From Paramoeba atlantica (Eukaryota > Discosea), in NCBI GenBank assembly GCA_977017575.1, contig CDRNVI010000009.1, forward strand, positions 434,001 to 498,000: a DNA stretch of 64,000 nucleotides, in the 5' to 3' direction. The notes under the pieces were generated by a model. That model saw only the letters and a list, made by a program, of their open reading frames with translations, made no database searches and was not told the DNA's origin. A program made the position numbers and the translations under genes. Positions 49,142 through 58,211 of the stretch are shown piece by piece; position 1 is the first letter of the stretch, and every line of letters begins with the position of its first letter.

Positions 49142-50226
49142 GACGGCCACGCGTGCGTGGCACTACTCCTCCTCCCCGCCCTCTCTCCCCGTTACGTCTA
49201 AGGCGCAGAAGCTTCTCCCTCCCAATCCGTCCTCTACCCCGGCTTCCCGTTCCCGTTTACACCGCCGCCAAGACCGCCGCCGCCAAAACCGCCGCCGTCG
49301 TAACCGCCGACGCCGCACAGCCTCCAGGAGGACGCCGCCAGGAGCTGCTGAGGGCGATTCTTCGAATGCCCCCCGAGGACCCGCGCGCCACCCAGATGAA
49401 CGAGGCGCTCAGACCCATGTGGGCGACGGCCACGTGGGCCACAAGGGAGCGATTGTGGTTCCGCCTGCGCGAGTATTGCCAGGCGAAGGGAATCACCGCG
49501 AATCCTGCAAACGCGGTGCTCTTCCTAGAGACTCTGCCTCTCGCTACCTCAACGCGCATGGGGTACGCAGGGGCATTGAGGACTCTGTTCGAGCTCATGG
49601 GAATCGAAGGTACCCCATTGAGTCTCTACGTAAAGGCCCTGCAAGCGCAGGGGGGGCTAGAACCCACGCGGCAGATGCTTCCAATCACGCCACTTCTTCT
49701 AAAGAAGCTGAGACGTCATCTCGACGTAAAGGAGAGCATGTGTTGCCTCCTGTGTTGGAAAGCCGCTGCGAGATGGACCGAGACCGCCGACCTGAGGCGG
49801 GAGCAGTTCGTGAGTGTGGCCAGTCACGAGGTAATCATTTATTGGGGCAGGGGGACAAAGACAACCCGTCTGAATCCTTACTGGCCGTACCTCTACGCGA
49901 TAGTGACTGGCCCGGGGACACCCGAACTGGCTCAGTTTGTGGGAAGTTTGAGACCAGGCCAGCGCCTGTGTTACACGACGGTCCGGGAGATGGACCACAG
50001 GATGAATCAACTTCTCGGTCCCGGGTATGGAACACATTCCATAAAAAGAGGTGCAATTACTTACCTATTCCACGAGATCTCCCTCGGGAATCTCAGGATG
50101 GAGGACGTCCAGAACCTCACGAAACACCTCAACGTCGAATCACTGTTGCGCTACAACGCAAGCAGTATTACAACGGCAAGGGCTCTCGGGACGCAGAGAG
50201 TCTCAGCACGTCTCCCAGTGCTGTAA
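49142..50226 (+). CDS. YR1c tyrosine recombinase, 5' end replaced
   Basis: About 360 codons of YR sequence in a frame that stays open back to 48856, where it is only out-of-frame LA7 sequence. The Arg/Pro-rich start is present from RRPRVRGTTPPP. Catalytic Arg (AAARWTE), HxxR (HSIKRGAI), His (LTKHLN) and Tyr (LLRYNA) are kept. The N-terminal region is more diverged from YR1a/b (VYTAAKTAAAKTA) than the catalytic part. No suitable ATG lies at the start because of the deletion, so normal expression is doubtful. Confidence 0.8.
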
Positions 50227-51932
50227 CCTCGGAGCACGTGGCAAAGTGCTTCGAGGAAGTGCCTTACCTTCGCAGGCACTCCGTTGTTTGTGCACGCCGC
50301 TCTTCACGGCTAGCCAAGGCACACGACGCTCACCTACCTTTGCACGTTAAGAAGTCGATACCTGTTATCCATTTGGATCAGGTTAAGGAGTGGATGAGTA
50401 TGTCAGCTGCCACTCGTTTTCGCAAGGTAGTGGATGAATTATTATGGGTACCTAAAGCCCCGTACCCCGAACCTAGTGTGAAAGGTTCATTGCCTGAGGC
50501 GGACGTCCGATTGTTGGAGGACGCAGGCATAATCTCCAAGGTCCCGGCGCAGGAGTTGAGAAAGCGCCCATCGATGCAGTTCATGATTCCCTTCACGGTT
50601 GTGGAGGCCGATGATCAGGGCAATCAGCGCAGAAGGTTTATTTCGTGGACAAGGGACGATAACGATAGATTAAAATCATATGAACCAAAGGTCCCATTAT
50701 ATCATCCCTCCAAGTATCTTCATAAGGCGCACGAGCCGATGGCTGTGAAGCGGGACTTCACATGCGGGTTTTACCAGATTGGTATCCCGAAGAGGGCGCG
50801 GCCCAAATTCCGCCTTAGAACGAACAGTGGAGACGTGTATGAGATGAACGTCCTCCCGATGGGCCATAGGTGTGCACCGGAGGTTATGCACACGGTTACC
50901 GCCGCGATTGCTGGCGAGGCGTCGATTTGTTCTCAGCGCTACTCGTTTCACCGAGGCGCTATCGACGTTTATGTTGACGGAGTTCGGTTTGCAGGAACCC
51001 ACTCCGAGGCCACCACGTACGCTCAGTTCATTGACGAGCGTTGCGACAAGGCGAACGGTCTTTTCAAAGATCGGGGTCAGCCCCCTGTAGCACAGTACGT
51101 GTTCAATGGGGTGGCATTCGACCATAACGCGCATACGGTCTGCCTGGGACCGCGAGTGATCAGGAAACTGCGAGCCGACTCTTTCTTCAACATTTCCTTT
51201 GTTGACCTAGAGGCGGTGGTGGGGCGCCTCATTTATGGCTCCGCAGTTCTCCGACTCAATATGCCGCGATTTTATTTCGCTTTGAAGGTGGCGCAACGGC
51301 GTATCAACTTGTTGAACCGTTGCCCGAAGTTATGTGACCGTCCGGTCGCACTCCCTGTCGTCACTCGCTCCATGCTAGCAGAGTGGAGAAACGAGTTGTT
51401 GGAGAATGTTCCACGGTCTCCACCTCCCCATCCCGATGTTGTTCCACACAAGCATCGTCTCTACACCGATGCCTCGGTGAAAGGATGGGGAGCGATTATG
51501 TATTTAGACAGCGGAGAGGTTTTGATTACGGGTGAGGCGTGGCCTGAGTCATCCTCGTATGAGGTGAACCGTGTGGAAGCTGCAGCAGTCCGCTTAGCCC
51601 TCGAGAAGTTTTCCGCGCATTGCCCCCGTGGAACCTGCTTGGATGTTTTTGTTGACAACACCTCCTGTCAGGTCGCACTGAACAGGAGGATCTCCAAGTC
51701 AGAGGGGGTTTCAATGGAATTGCGCGAAGTCCTGCGACTGACAGAGGACAAAGGTATTTGTGTCAAGGCAGCGTACATATCCACGGATGAGAACCCGGCG
51801 GATGCTGTCAGTCGCGGGAAGGAGATTGAGAGAGAGAAGGTTGAGAAATATAAAGGCAACATCGACAAATACAGCGATAATCAGCATCATCATATTGGTA
51901 AGCTAGACAGTCATATTGAAGGAAAACCCTAG
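49419..51932 (+). CDS. YR1c reverse transcriptase-RNase H
   Basis: 837 open codons; the first ~270 overlap the YR gene. Contains LPLHVKKSIP, MIPFTVVEADDQG, KRDFTCGFYQI, VLPMGHRCAPE, YVDGVRFAG (again Gly at the second position of the catalytic Asp pair), then RNase H with YTDASVKGWGA, NRVEAAAVRLALE, DVFVDNTS and NPADAVSR. NRAEA to NRVEA and a different C-terminal tail (KYKGNIDKYSDNQ) separate it from YR1a/b. No frameshift is present. Confidence 0.86.
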   Translation: MGDGHVGHKGAIVVPPARVLPGEGNHRESCKRGALPRDSASRYLNAHGVRRGIEDSVRAHGNRRYPIESLRKGPASAGGARTHAADASNHATSSKEAETSSRRKGEHVLPPVLESRCEMDRDRRPEAGAVRECGQSRGNHLLGQGDKDNPSESLLAVPLRDSDWPGDTRTGSVCGKFETRPAPVLHDGPGDGPQDESTSRSRVWNTFHKKRCNYLPIPRDLPRESQDGGRPEPHETPQRRITVALQRKQYYNGKGSRDAESLSTSPSAVTSEHVAKCFEEVPYLRRHSVVCARRSSRLAKAHDAHLPLHVKKSIPVIHLDQVKEWMSMSAATRFRKVVDELLWVPKAPYPEPSVKGSLPEADVRLLEDAGIISKVPAQELRKRPSMQFMIPFTVVEADDQGNQRRRFISWTRDDNDRLKSYEPKVPLYHPSKYLHKAHEPMAVKRDFTCGFYQIGIPKRARPKFRLRTNSGDVYEMNVLPMGHRCAPEVMHTVTAAIAGEASICSQRYSFHRGAIDVYVDGVRFAGTHSEATTYAQFIDERCDKANGLFKDRGQPPVAQYVFNGVAFDHNAHTVCLGPRVIRKLRADSFFNISFVDLEAVVGRLIYGSAVLRLNMPRFYFALKVAQRRINLLNRCPKLCDRPVALPVVTRSMLAEWRNELLENVPRSPPPHPDVVPHKHRLYTDASVKGWGAIMYLDSGEVLITGEAWPESSSYEVNRVEAAAVRLALEKFSAHCPRGTCLDVFVDNTSCQVALNRRISKSEGVSMELREVLRLTEDKGICVKAAYISTDENPADAVSRGKEIEREKVEKYKGNIDKYSDNQHHHIGKLDSHIEGKP

Positions 51933-52525
51933 GGGACAGGATCACCAAATACAAAAAAAAAAGACAAGAAAAAAAGAAAAAAAAACAAAGACAAGAAAAA
52001 AAGAAAAAAAACAAAGACAAGAAAAAAAGAAAAAAAACAAAGACAAAAAAAAAAAAAAAAAAAAAGAGAGCGGACGGGGTCCTAGGGTTTGGAGGTTGTC
52101 CCTATAATTTTGGAAGGTTATGGATGTTAATCGGTTGACAAACTTTATCCTCACGCCTTGGTTTTTGAAAACAAGGTTCCCCAATGTGAGATAAAGGTGA
52201 GTAAAGTTTTCTTTACTCTGCGATTAGCGCCTTAATGTTTTTAACCGCGTCACTGTTGACACGGCCGTACACCACGTCTATTTGCTCCACACTTCTAGGT
52301 CCCAAGTTGGTGCATGGGCAGAGGTTGAAAGCGTAACCTGTGTAGCTCGTGTGAGCTTGTAAAGGGCGTGGTAATGGACTGGTCATCTATTGCTATCGTT
52401 ATCCTTTTGTGAGCTCTGCATATTTTGATATTTTCTATCTATTAATATTTGACTACGTGATTGGGCATTTTGCGTTTATTGTGACGTGTGTGTGGGCAGG
52501 TTGGCCGAGGGTTCCGGTGGGGGGG
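51933..52525 (+). other. YR1c A-rich tract and empty LB site
   Basis: 51950-52070 is an A-rich tract with about four units of acaaagacaagaaaaaaag. From about 52074 follows gcggacggggtcctagggtttgg and the rest of the segment that is duplicated around LB in YR1a/b, here once, then YR1 internal sequence to B1. No gene is seen. Confidence 0.8.
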
Positions 52526-52717
52526 AACCCGGTTAACAGAGTGACATTGATTGTGTTGTTTTATGCAGGCTTGTTTCTTTTCCATCTTTGTGCGTGTGAA
52601 ATGAATGAATGATATGTTGTGTCATTTTGAATTACGATTGAGCTATTCATAGTTGTTCATTTATTCATATATGTTATCAGTGTATATGTTTCCAGGGAGC
52701 CCCTCGGCGTGGATTTC
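52526..52717 (+). repeat. YR1c repeat B1
   Basis: 192 bp, of the same subtype as B2 at 16971-17162 and 54388-54579. It ends in gcgtggatttc and is followed directly by the LA7 tail. Confidence 0.85.
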
Positions 52718-53869
52718 GAGATAGTAATTGGCGCATTTACAATCAATAACCTTACGCGACAATTCGACTCCAGGGTATCAGATACGCTACAGACGTGGTT
52801 TGGAGAACTCACAGCAGAACAACTTTCTTGGGCACGCCTTCCCCTCAAAAAAGGCGGGCTTGGACTTACTCCCTCAGAACCTCTTCGAGAGGCAGCCTAC
52901 ACTCGTTCGAAACTTGCAGCAACGGAGCGACCATCTCGCCTTTCAGCTCCCGCCGCTCGTTTAGGCGTAGTGCAGAGCCAACCTCAACTCAGCCAGCACG
53001 CCCCTACGGAGGAAGAAGAAGTCACCGAGGAACTCTACCACAACGACATACGGGACAAATTAATGACAGACAAAACGCAAGCCCACATAATACGAGCAGC
53101 TAGCTCCAAAGGTAACTATTCATGGCTCACCTCAAATTCTAGACTTGTACCTACGCGACTTTTCAAGTTAGCAGTTATGCCACGCATTGGGATTGCACAT
53201 CCGAGCCTCCCCTCCAATTTACAGTGTCCAGGGTGCCATGCATTACTTACCCCCCGTACAGCGCTCACGCACGTGTCCGGGTGCGTCAAATGTTCAGGCA
53301 ATAACGCAACGGCAAAGCACAACAGGATGGTTCGGAATATTTATGAATTATGCATAAAATCAGGTCTGCCCTGTGAGCTGGAACCCAGACAGTTCTCCAC
53401 CTATACCTGCGCAAAATGTGGAGCAAGCGTGGATGGCGACGGCAAATCCCATCACCTAAGAACCTGCGGATCCGGATCTTTTTATCATTCGGGCCCAGAT
53501 ATCGTGATTCATTGGGCAAGCGGAGATGTATACTACGATTTCACCATCGTCCACGAGCTATCGCAATCAAATGTTGGACGTAGCACCGCTCAGCTTTTCC
53601 GTGATGCCATAAAACGCAAAGTCTCCAAATACGTGGCGTCTAAGCTTATTCCTAATGAGCAATTCCAATGTGTACCAATGCTCTCCGGCGGTGCAATGCA
53701 CAGCAACACCAAAGCTCTTATCACAACCCTGGCTGATGCATGTGGACTCGAACGGGACTTCGTAGTACAGGATTTCACCCTTCGACTACAGGAACTTAAC
53801 GGTTCAGTGGTGATGTCCCAACTCCGCAAATACATAGCCACAACTCAAGTGGACAATACGGCTTTTTAG
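52718..53869 (+). pseudogene. LA7 tail (31 bp) and LA8 C-terminal part
   Basis: 52718-52748 is the last bit of LA7; 52749-52756 is its target duplication accttacg; from 52757 LA8 continues in frame with RQFDSRVSDTLQTWFGEL, LSWARLPLKKGGLGLTPSE, both zinc fingers (CPGC...HVSGC, CAKC...HLRTC), the nuclease core HSGPDIVIHW...YYDFTIVHE and the normal C-terminus. This is the authentic 3' end of LA8; its earlier parts are at 18674-20120 and 28731-30180. The endonuclease half has no visible damage. Confidence 0.86.
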
Positions 53870-54161
53870 GCACGTGCGAGTTTTTCGGTAGGCGTTGACT
53901 ATTGATATAAGAGTTGAAGTTTAGACGACTGAAAGTCTATAAAAAAAAATTGATTTTATTTTGAATTGTAACATTCAAGGTCATAATATTCAGATCCCTG
54001 TTCCTAACAACGTTCCATCCCGTGACGAAATAGCAAAAGCAGTCTTTGGTTTCGCCACAATGAAGCCCTTTCAAAGAGTGTTTGCGGCGCAATAGTTGTT
54101 CATTTATTCATATATGTTATCAGTGTATATGTTTCCAGGGAGCCCCTCGGCGTGGATTTCT
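53870..54161 (+). other. LA8 3' UTR with A9 tail, RT fragment and truncated YR1 B repeat
   Basis: Near-identical to 16453-16744: 3' UTR to gtctat, A9 (53941-53949), AT-rich link, RT scrap PSRDEIAKAVFGFATMKPF, then the last ~70 bp of B. Confidence 0.8.
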
Positions 54162-54579
54162 AATAGTTCACGTTTTGAAATTTAGCCGAGGGGCGGCTAT
54201 ATATTTGCCTGCTGGCCCTTCGGGGCACATAATTTTCTCAAATTATGATGTAGTATTCTCTAATTGCATGGAGGGGGGTGTTTACTCGTTTGTTATATTC
54301 TTGTTAGGTTGTTATTTTGTTACGTTTAAAGTTTTGTGCCCACCCACCGAGCCCCCAGCCATTTGGCCGAGGGTTCCGGTGGGGGGGAACCCCGTTAACA
54401 GAGTGACATTGATTGTGTTGTTTTATGCAGGCTTGTTTCTTTTCCATCTTTGTGCGTGTGAAATGAATGAATGATATGTTGTGTCATTTTGAATTACGAT
54501 TGAGCTATTCATAGTTGTTCATTTATTCATATATGTTATCAGTGTATATGTTTCCAGGGAGCCCCTCGGCGTGGATTTC
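54162..54579 (+). repeat. YR1 repeats A2 and B2 (second set)
   Basis: A2 54162-54387 and B2 54388-54579, same subtype and same flanks as 16745-17162. They may be the original right end of YR1c, moved away by duplication. Confidence 0.82.
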
Positions 54580-55731
54580 GAGATAGTAATTGGCGCATTT
54601 ACAATCAATAACCTTACGCGACAATTCGACTCCAGGGTATCAGATACGCTACAGACGTGGTTTGGAGAACTCACAGCAGAACAACTTTCTTGGGCACGCC
54701 TTCCCCTCAAAAAAGGCGGGCTTGGACTTACTCCCCCAGAACCTCTTCGAGAGGCAGCCTACACTCGTTCGAAACTTGCAGCAACGGAGCGACCATCTCG
54801 CCTTTCAGCTCCCGCCGCTCGTTTAGGCGTAGTGCAGAGCCAACCTCAACTCAGCCAGCACGCCCCTACGGAGGAAGAAGAAGTCACCGAGGAACTCTAC
54901 CACAACGACATACGGGACAAATTAATGACAGACAAAACGCAAGCCCACATAATACGAGCAGCTAGCTCCAAAGGTAACTATTCATGGCTCACCTCAAATT
55001 CTAGACTTGTACCTACGCGACTTTTCAAGTTAGCAGTTATGCCACGCATTGGGATTGCACATCCGAGCCTCCCCTCCAATTTACAGTGTCCAGGGTGCCA
55101 TGCATTACTTACCCCCCGTACAGCGCTCACGCACGTGTCCGGGTGCGTCAAATGTTCAGGCAATAACGCAACGGCAAAGCACAACAGGATGGTTCGGAAT
55201 ATTTATGAATTATGCATAAAATCAGGTCTGCCCTGTGAGCTGGAACCCAGACAGTTCTCCACCTATACTTGCGCAAAATGTGGAGCAAGCGTGGATGGCG
55301 ACGGCAAATCCCATCACCTAAGAACCTGCGGATCCGGATCTTTTTATCATTCGGGCCCAGATATCGTGATTCATTGGGCAAGCGGAGATGTATACTACGA
55401 TTTCACCATCGTCCACGAGCTATCGCAATCAAATGTTGGACGTAGCACCGCTCAGCTTTTCCGTGATGCCATAAAACGCAAAGTCTCCAAATACGTGGCG
55501 TCTAAGCTTATTCCTAATGAGCAATTCCAATGTGTACCAATGCTCTCCGGCGGTGCAATGCACAGCAACACCAAAGCTCTTATCACAACCCTGGCTGATG
55601 CATGTGGACTGGAACGGGACTTCGTAGTACAGGATTTCACCCTTCGACTACAGGAACTTAACGGTTCAGTGGTGATGTCCCAACTCCGCAAATACATAGC
55701 CACAACTCAAGTGGACAATACGGCTTTTTAG
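54580..55731 (+). pseudogene. Second copy of the LA7-tail/LA8 C-terminal module
   Basis: Repeats 52718-53869 almost base for base, 1862 bp downstream, with the LA7 tail, the target sequence accttacg and the LA8 C-terminal frame (one change: LTPPEP for LTPSEP). It forms a tandem duplication with the previous module and is also the coding 3' end next to the outer boundary of the 40.6-kb insertion. Open frame, two zinc fingers and nuclease core complete; no RT. Confidence 0.84.
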
Positions 55732-55889
55732 GCACGTGCGAGTTTTTCGGTAGGCGTTGACTATTGATATAAGAGTTGAAGTTTAGACGACTGAAAGTCT
55801 ATGAAAAGAAACTGAGATGAATGTTCACAGACAGTGACACTAACAAAAGAAAGGGTCTTAACAAAAGAAAGGGTCTTAACAAAAAAAAA
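55732..55889 (+). other. 3' UTR, 18-bp tandem repeat and A13 tail of the outer insertion
   Basis: The 3' UTR reads to gtctat, then gaaaagaaactgagatg rather than an A-run, then the 18-bp unit taacaaaagaaagggtct twice (55841-55876), then A13 ending at the target duplication aaaagtca. Confidence 0.78.
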
Positions 55890-56174
55890 AAAAGTCACGG
55901 CGTGTAACGCCGTTATCCGTATCCCCCTTCCCGTGCAAAAGGCTGACAGGCGCTCCCATATTCGTGCCCGTGCCCGCCACGTCGAAACGCTCCATATTGC
56001 CCCCATTGCATCGAGAGCCATCCTTATTTCGGGACTCATTATTGTCACACCCAGCAATAACTTCATCAATTTCTGCCTTTCCGGCACCTTCTGCTCCAAA
56101 CTTAGCGTCCCGCCGTATAAAGTCCCAGATCTGAGATATCTTCCTCTTGAGTTCTTTGCACTCACTACACCCAC
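55890..56174 (-). CDS. YR2 tyrosine recombinase, N-terminal part
   Basis: About 93 codons from ATG 56174. SPEIRMALDAMGAIWSVST and RARIWERLSAFCTGRGIRI line up with the core-binding region of the YR1 recombinase (DPRATQLGEALQPMW, ERLWFRLREYCQAKGI). It breaks at HAVTF at the 40.6-kb insertion; the remainder is 14594-15300. The 55761-56174 ORF runs on into insertion sequence and should not be read as one protein. Confidence 0.82.
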
Positions 56175-56324
56175 GTGATTCTTCTATATCCTTCGTTTCT
56201 TCGTCACTTGCATAAATTGTATCCTTTTTCTTTTGAAAACTGTTACTGTACTGTTCACTTGCGTAAAAGGTTTGTGGTTTCGGTTGGTATTTATTGTAGT
56301 ACTGGCCGTTCGGGTGGGAACGTT
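56175..56324. other. Short gap between YR2 Gag and YR
   Basis: 150 bp between the Gag stop and the YR start on the minus strand; no feature is seen. Confidence 0.5.
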
Positions 56325-57440
56325 TCAGAAGTTTTTGCTGCCTTGTGCAGGGCCAGCCACCCTCGAACGAAAACCCTGCTGAAACCGTTTAGGACAATTT
56401 CTCCACATGTGGTCAGGGGAACGACAACCATAACACAATAAAGGAGCTCGCTGTTGAGGCACAAAATTCTGGCGCGCATTTCCTTGAAAACTTGCCTTTG
56501 AGTGGAAGACCCCTGATCCGGAAAATCCCACTTGGCGGGCATACTGCTTCTGGCGATCAACTAATTGCTCACTGACAAGATGGTAGAACTTATCATTCGG
56601 ACGGACGTCTTTTTGCAATTTTTGATGCACGAGATCCACGTCAATGCGCCGGGCTCGCCAATATGCATCGCGCATCGTCTGAATGATTGCTTTTCCCATT
56701 TCCAAGTAAACTCCCTGATCCCAACCTTGAGTCATCCGCGCAAAAAGAATCCACTTGCAAAAAACATTTTCAAAAAATCGTTCTTGTTGCTTCAGAAAAG
56801 TCCGGTCGGTGAAAAACTGGTTCACGCGAAGTCCAAATTCTGGTGCTTCTCGCAGTTCTCGCATCAAATCCCGTACGCGAAATCCCCCGTCATCAAAGGC
56901 GTTAATCCATGGGGTGAACGTAATCGGCTCGTAAGGATCCAGGCCGTTAGGGTCCAAATTGGCACTCGGCCCGAAAGAAATTCCAGTTTCCACAGTATCA
57001 GCATTAACAATAGCCTCGTTTGTCCCCCCACCATCCGGGAAATTCTGACTAGTACGTAATCCATTGGCGGTCGACCCTTGTTCTAGCCCCGTAGTCGCCG
57101 GAGGATCATCTATGATCGAAATGTCGTAATAGTACAAGTCGGCGTGCGGAAATGGATACTCTTTTGAGGGTTCATTATCCCAGACACCCCATAATTCAAT
57201 CCCTTCTTTTCGAATCTTACCTTGCACAACTTGCATTGCCTCAGAAGAAGAGTCCTTGCGTCGAAATTTGGCCCTAACATTGACCCCCACCCTACTCAAC
57301 AGTTTTTCTCGGGCAACAGTGCACACCAAACTCAGCTCCTGCTGCGACAACGGCTCGGTAGGCTCGGGCCGTTGCACTGCAGGAGACGAACTGCGCGATG
57401 ACCGTAAATTTCGGGTAGAGTGAAGTTCGAGTTGTGTCAT
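56325..57440 (-). CDS. YR2 Gag-like protein with zinc knuckle
   Basis: 371 codons, intact, starting just inside the end of repeat A1. Blocks: PTEPLSQQELSLVC, SKEYPFPHADLYYYDI, DPYEPITFTPWIN and LMRELREAPEFGLRVN (the Gag core shared with YR1), then a helical region and a zinc knuckle C-X2-C-X4-H-X4-C (CYGCRSPDHMWRNC, about 335). It is shorter than YR1 Gag because the Pro-rich first third is missing. Expected to bind element RNA. Its neighbour downstream is the split YR gene. Confidence 0.85.
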   Translation of the reverse strand: MTQLELHSTRNLRSSRSSSPAVQRPEPTEPLSQQELSLVCTVAREKLLSRVGVNVRAKFRRKDSSSEAMQVVQGKIRKEGIELWGVWDNEPSKEYPFPHADLYYYDISIIDDPPATTGLEQGSTANGLRTSQNFPDGGGTNEAIVNADTVETGISFGPSANLDPNGLDPYEPITFTPWINAFDDGGFRVRDLMRELREAPEFGLRVNQFFTDRTFLKQQERFFENVFCKWILFARMTQGWDQGVYLEMGKAIIQTMRDAYWRARRIDVDLVHQKLQKDVRPNDKFYHLVSEQLVDRQKQYARQVGFSGSGVFHSKASFQGNARQNFVPQQRAPLLCYGCRSPDHMWRNCPKRFQQGFRSRVAGPAQGSKNF

Positions 57441-57636
57441 CGCAACTTTCCTTTTGCGAGTGGAAAAAGATTATAAGTCACTAGAGTAAAATAATGTATA
57501 GTATAGTATGCTAAAATTATAATTACATGGTTCCCCCCGGAGGGGGCAAAATCAGGTACATATATGTATATGTGTCCCGTAGGGCCACGGTCAAAGAATA
57601 AATATTTTATTCAAGCAATTCTTTCCGTAAACTCTA
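57441..57636 (-). repeat. YR2 repeat A1
   Basis: About 195 bp, identical to 12269-12467 (A2) apart from a C/T difference near 57573. It contains the near-palindromes ttccccccggaggggg and tacatatatgtatatgt. It ends at actcta, next to the YR3 gag relic. Confidence 0.88.
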
Positions 57637-57765
57637 ATTCTATCGCTTGAAGGTACACAATTGTGGGCCAAATGGACGACGAACCCAAGCCGGAAGTACC
57701 GGTTTCCCCATCGCGATATCTATTACTATGATCTTGTCTACTCGGTTGGGCGGGTATCGATTGAT
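57637..57765 (+). pseudogene. YR3 Gag fragment, right half
   Basis: Plus-strand frame TQLWAKWTTNPSRKYRFPH and RDIYYYDLVYS, aligned with YR2 Gag (IELWGVWDNEPSKEYPFPH, LYYYDI). It joins the left half at 12041 in frame. The frame ends at a stop near 57765; the rest of YR3 is not in the window. Confidence 0.72.
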
Positions 57766-58211
57766 GATGAATGATGAATTAGGCAATATATCTCCGAGGA
57801 GATGTTACCTCCCTAGAACAAGCCTCCCCTTATCGCTTGCTAGGAGCTGTGCCACGCAGCACGCAAGTCAAATCCGAAGATTTGACCAGATCGAGCGCGA
57901 GCAGCCAGCTTATCTTTTTTTTTTATCCCCTTTTATATACTACAAGAAAATATTCTTTATGAAAAAACACTTCTTTTGAAGTGAAAAACACAACACACTC
58001 CAAAGATTATGCTGAATGACACCCACCCTAGTTTCTTAGTACCTTGTTATATCCGGTACCGGGCGGTGTCATTCTCACGCTGCGATGTCTGGGTGACCGT
58101 TACCCTAGTTATTTTGTGACTTGTTTTGTTGGCACCGGGTAGCGTCATCCGCGGGACCTTGATCGTACCCACCCTAGGTATGTAGCGTCTTGTTGTGCGA
58201 CGCCGGGTGAG
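57766..58211. repeat. Non-coding stretch with three diverged ~70-77-bp repeats
   Basis: Three related units start near 58021, 58095 and 58161, each with ccctag(t/g), then cttgtt about 15-20 bp later, then a CCGGG-containing block (ccgggcggtgtcat, ccgggtagcgtcat, ccgggtgagttag). The part before them holds no recognisable gene. Confidence 0.6.

Larger units (their letters stand above)
49056..52717 (+). mobile_element. YR1c: internally deleted YR1 element without Gag and without LB
   Basis: Starts with 85 bp of A1 (49056-49140, agttcacg subtype), then jumps straight to the YR gene, losing the rest of A1 and all of Gag. YR and RT-RNase H follow, then an A-rich tract, the single-copy site where LB sits in YR1a/b, and repeat B1 (52526-52717). 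After B1 comes LA7 tail sequence instead of A2-B2; an A2-B2 pair with the same flank lies at 54162-54579. Inserted in the LA7 3' UTR. It is a non-autonomous or decayed relative of YR1a/b, slightly diverged. Confidence 0.85.
30181..52748 (+). mobile_element. LA7: LA LINE inserted in LA8, itself carrying three insertions
   Basis: Target duplication accttacg at 30173-30180 and 52749-52756. Removing 30181-52748 plus one repeat rejoins LA8 at SLHL-TRQF in frame. The 5' end is ttgattttttattaaattttattaa directly before ATGGGCATGC, a 5' UTR of only about 25 bp. LA7 is opened by YR1b in its head region, by LC further on and by YR1c in its 3' UTR; its own sequence is 30181-30679, 39282-39903, about 45467-49055 and 52718-52748. 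No poly-A tail is seen at its 3' end. Confidence 0.85.
15301..55889 (+). mobile_element. 40.6-kb nested LA-type insertion in the YR2 recombinase gene
   Basis: Bounded by aaaagtca at 15293-15300 and 55890-55897 and by an A13 tail at the right end. The left end (ttgttgattttta, then attaaattttattaa and ATGGGCATGC) is the same terminus as LA7 at 30181, so the outer insertion is a plus-strand LA element. Its own body cannot be cleanly separated from LA8: the C-terminal module at 54580-55731 lies at its 3' end but is joined to LA7 tail sequence, showing that recombination between identical LA 3' ends has rearranged it. All inner elements lie within these limits. Confidence 0.75.
12042..57636 (-). 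mobile_element. YR2: DIRS/Ngaro-like tyrosine-recombinase retrotransposon, split by a 40.6-kb nested insertion
   Basis: Minus-strand element with its 5' end at 57636 and 3' end at 12042. Order: repeat A1, Gag, start of YR, [insertion 15301-55889], rest of YR, overlapping RT-RNase H, then repeats B1-A2-B2. Evidence that the two parts are one element: A1 (57441-57636) matches A2 (12269-12467); the YR frame stops at HAVTF on one side and resumes at TFLASL on the other; and aaaagtca is duplicated at 15293-15300 and 55890-55897. The element has no target duplication of its own: the YR3 gag frame is rejoined directly at 12041/57637, as expected for recombinase integration. Without the insertion it would be about 5.0 kb. 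Confidence 0.85.

Noticed and set aside
48856-50226. A natural fusion of LA endonuclease and YR recombinase
   Set aside because: The first ~90 codons are LA7 sequence read out of frame followed by YR1 repeat DNA; the open frame across the junction is accidental.
55761-55889. Poly-Phe and VKTLSF-repeat tail of the YR2 recombinase
   Set aside because: This is the A13 tail and minisatellite of the nested insertion read on the opposite strand, not YR2 sequence.
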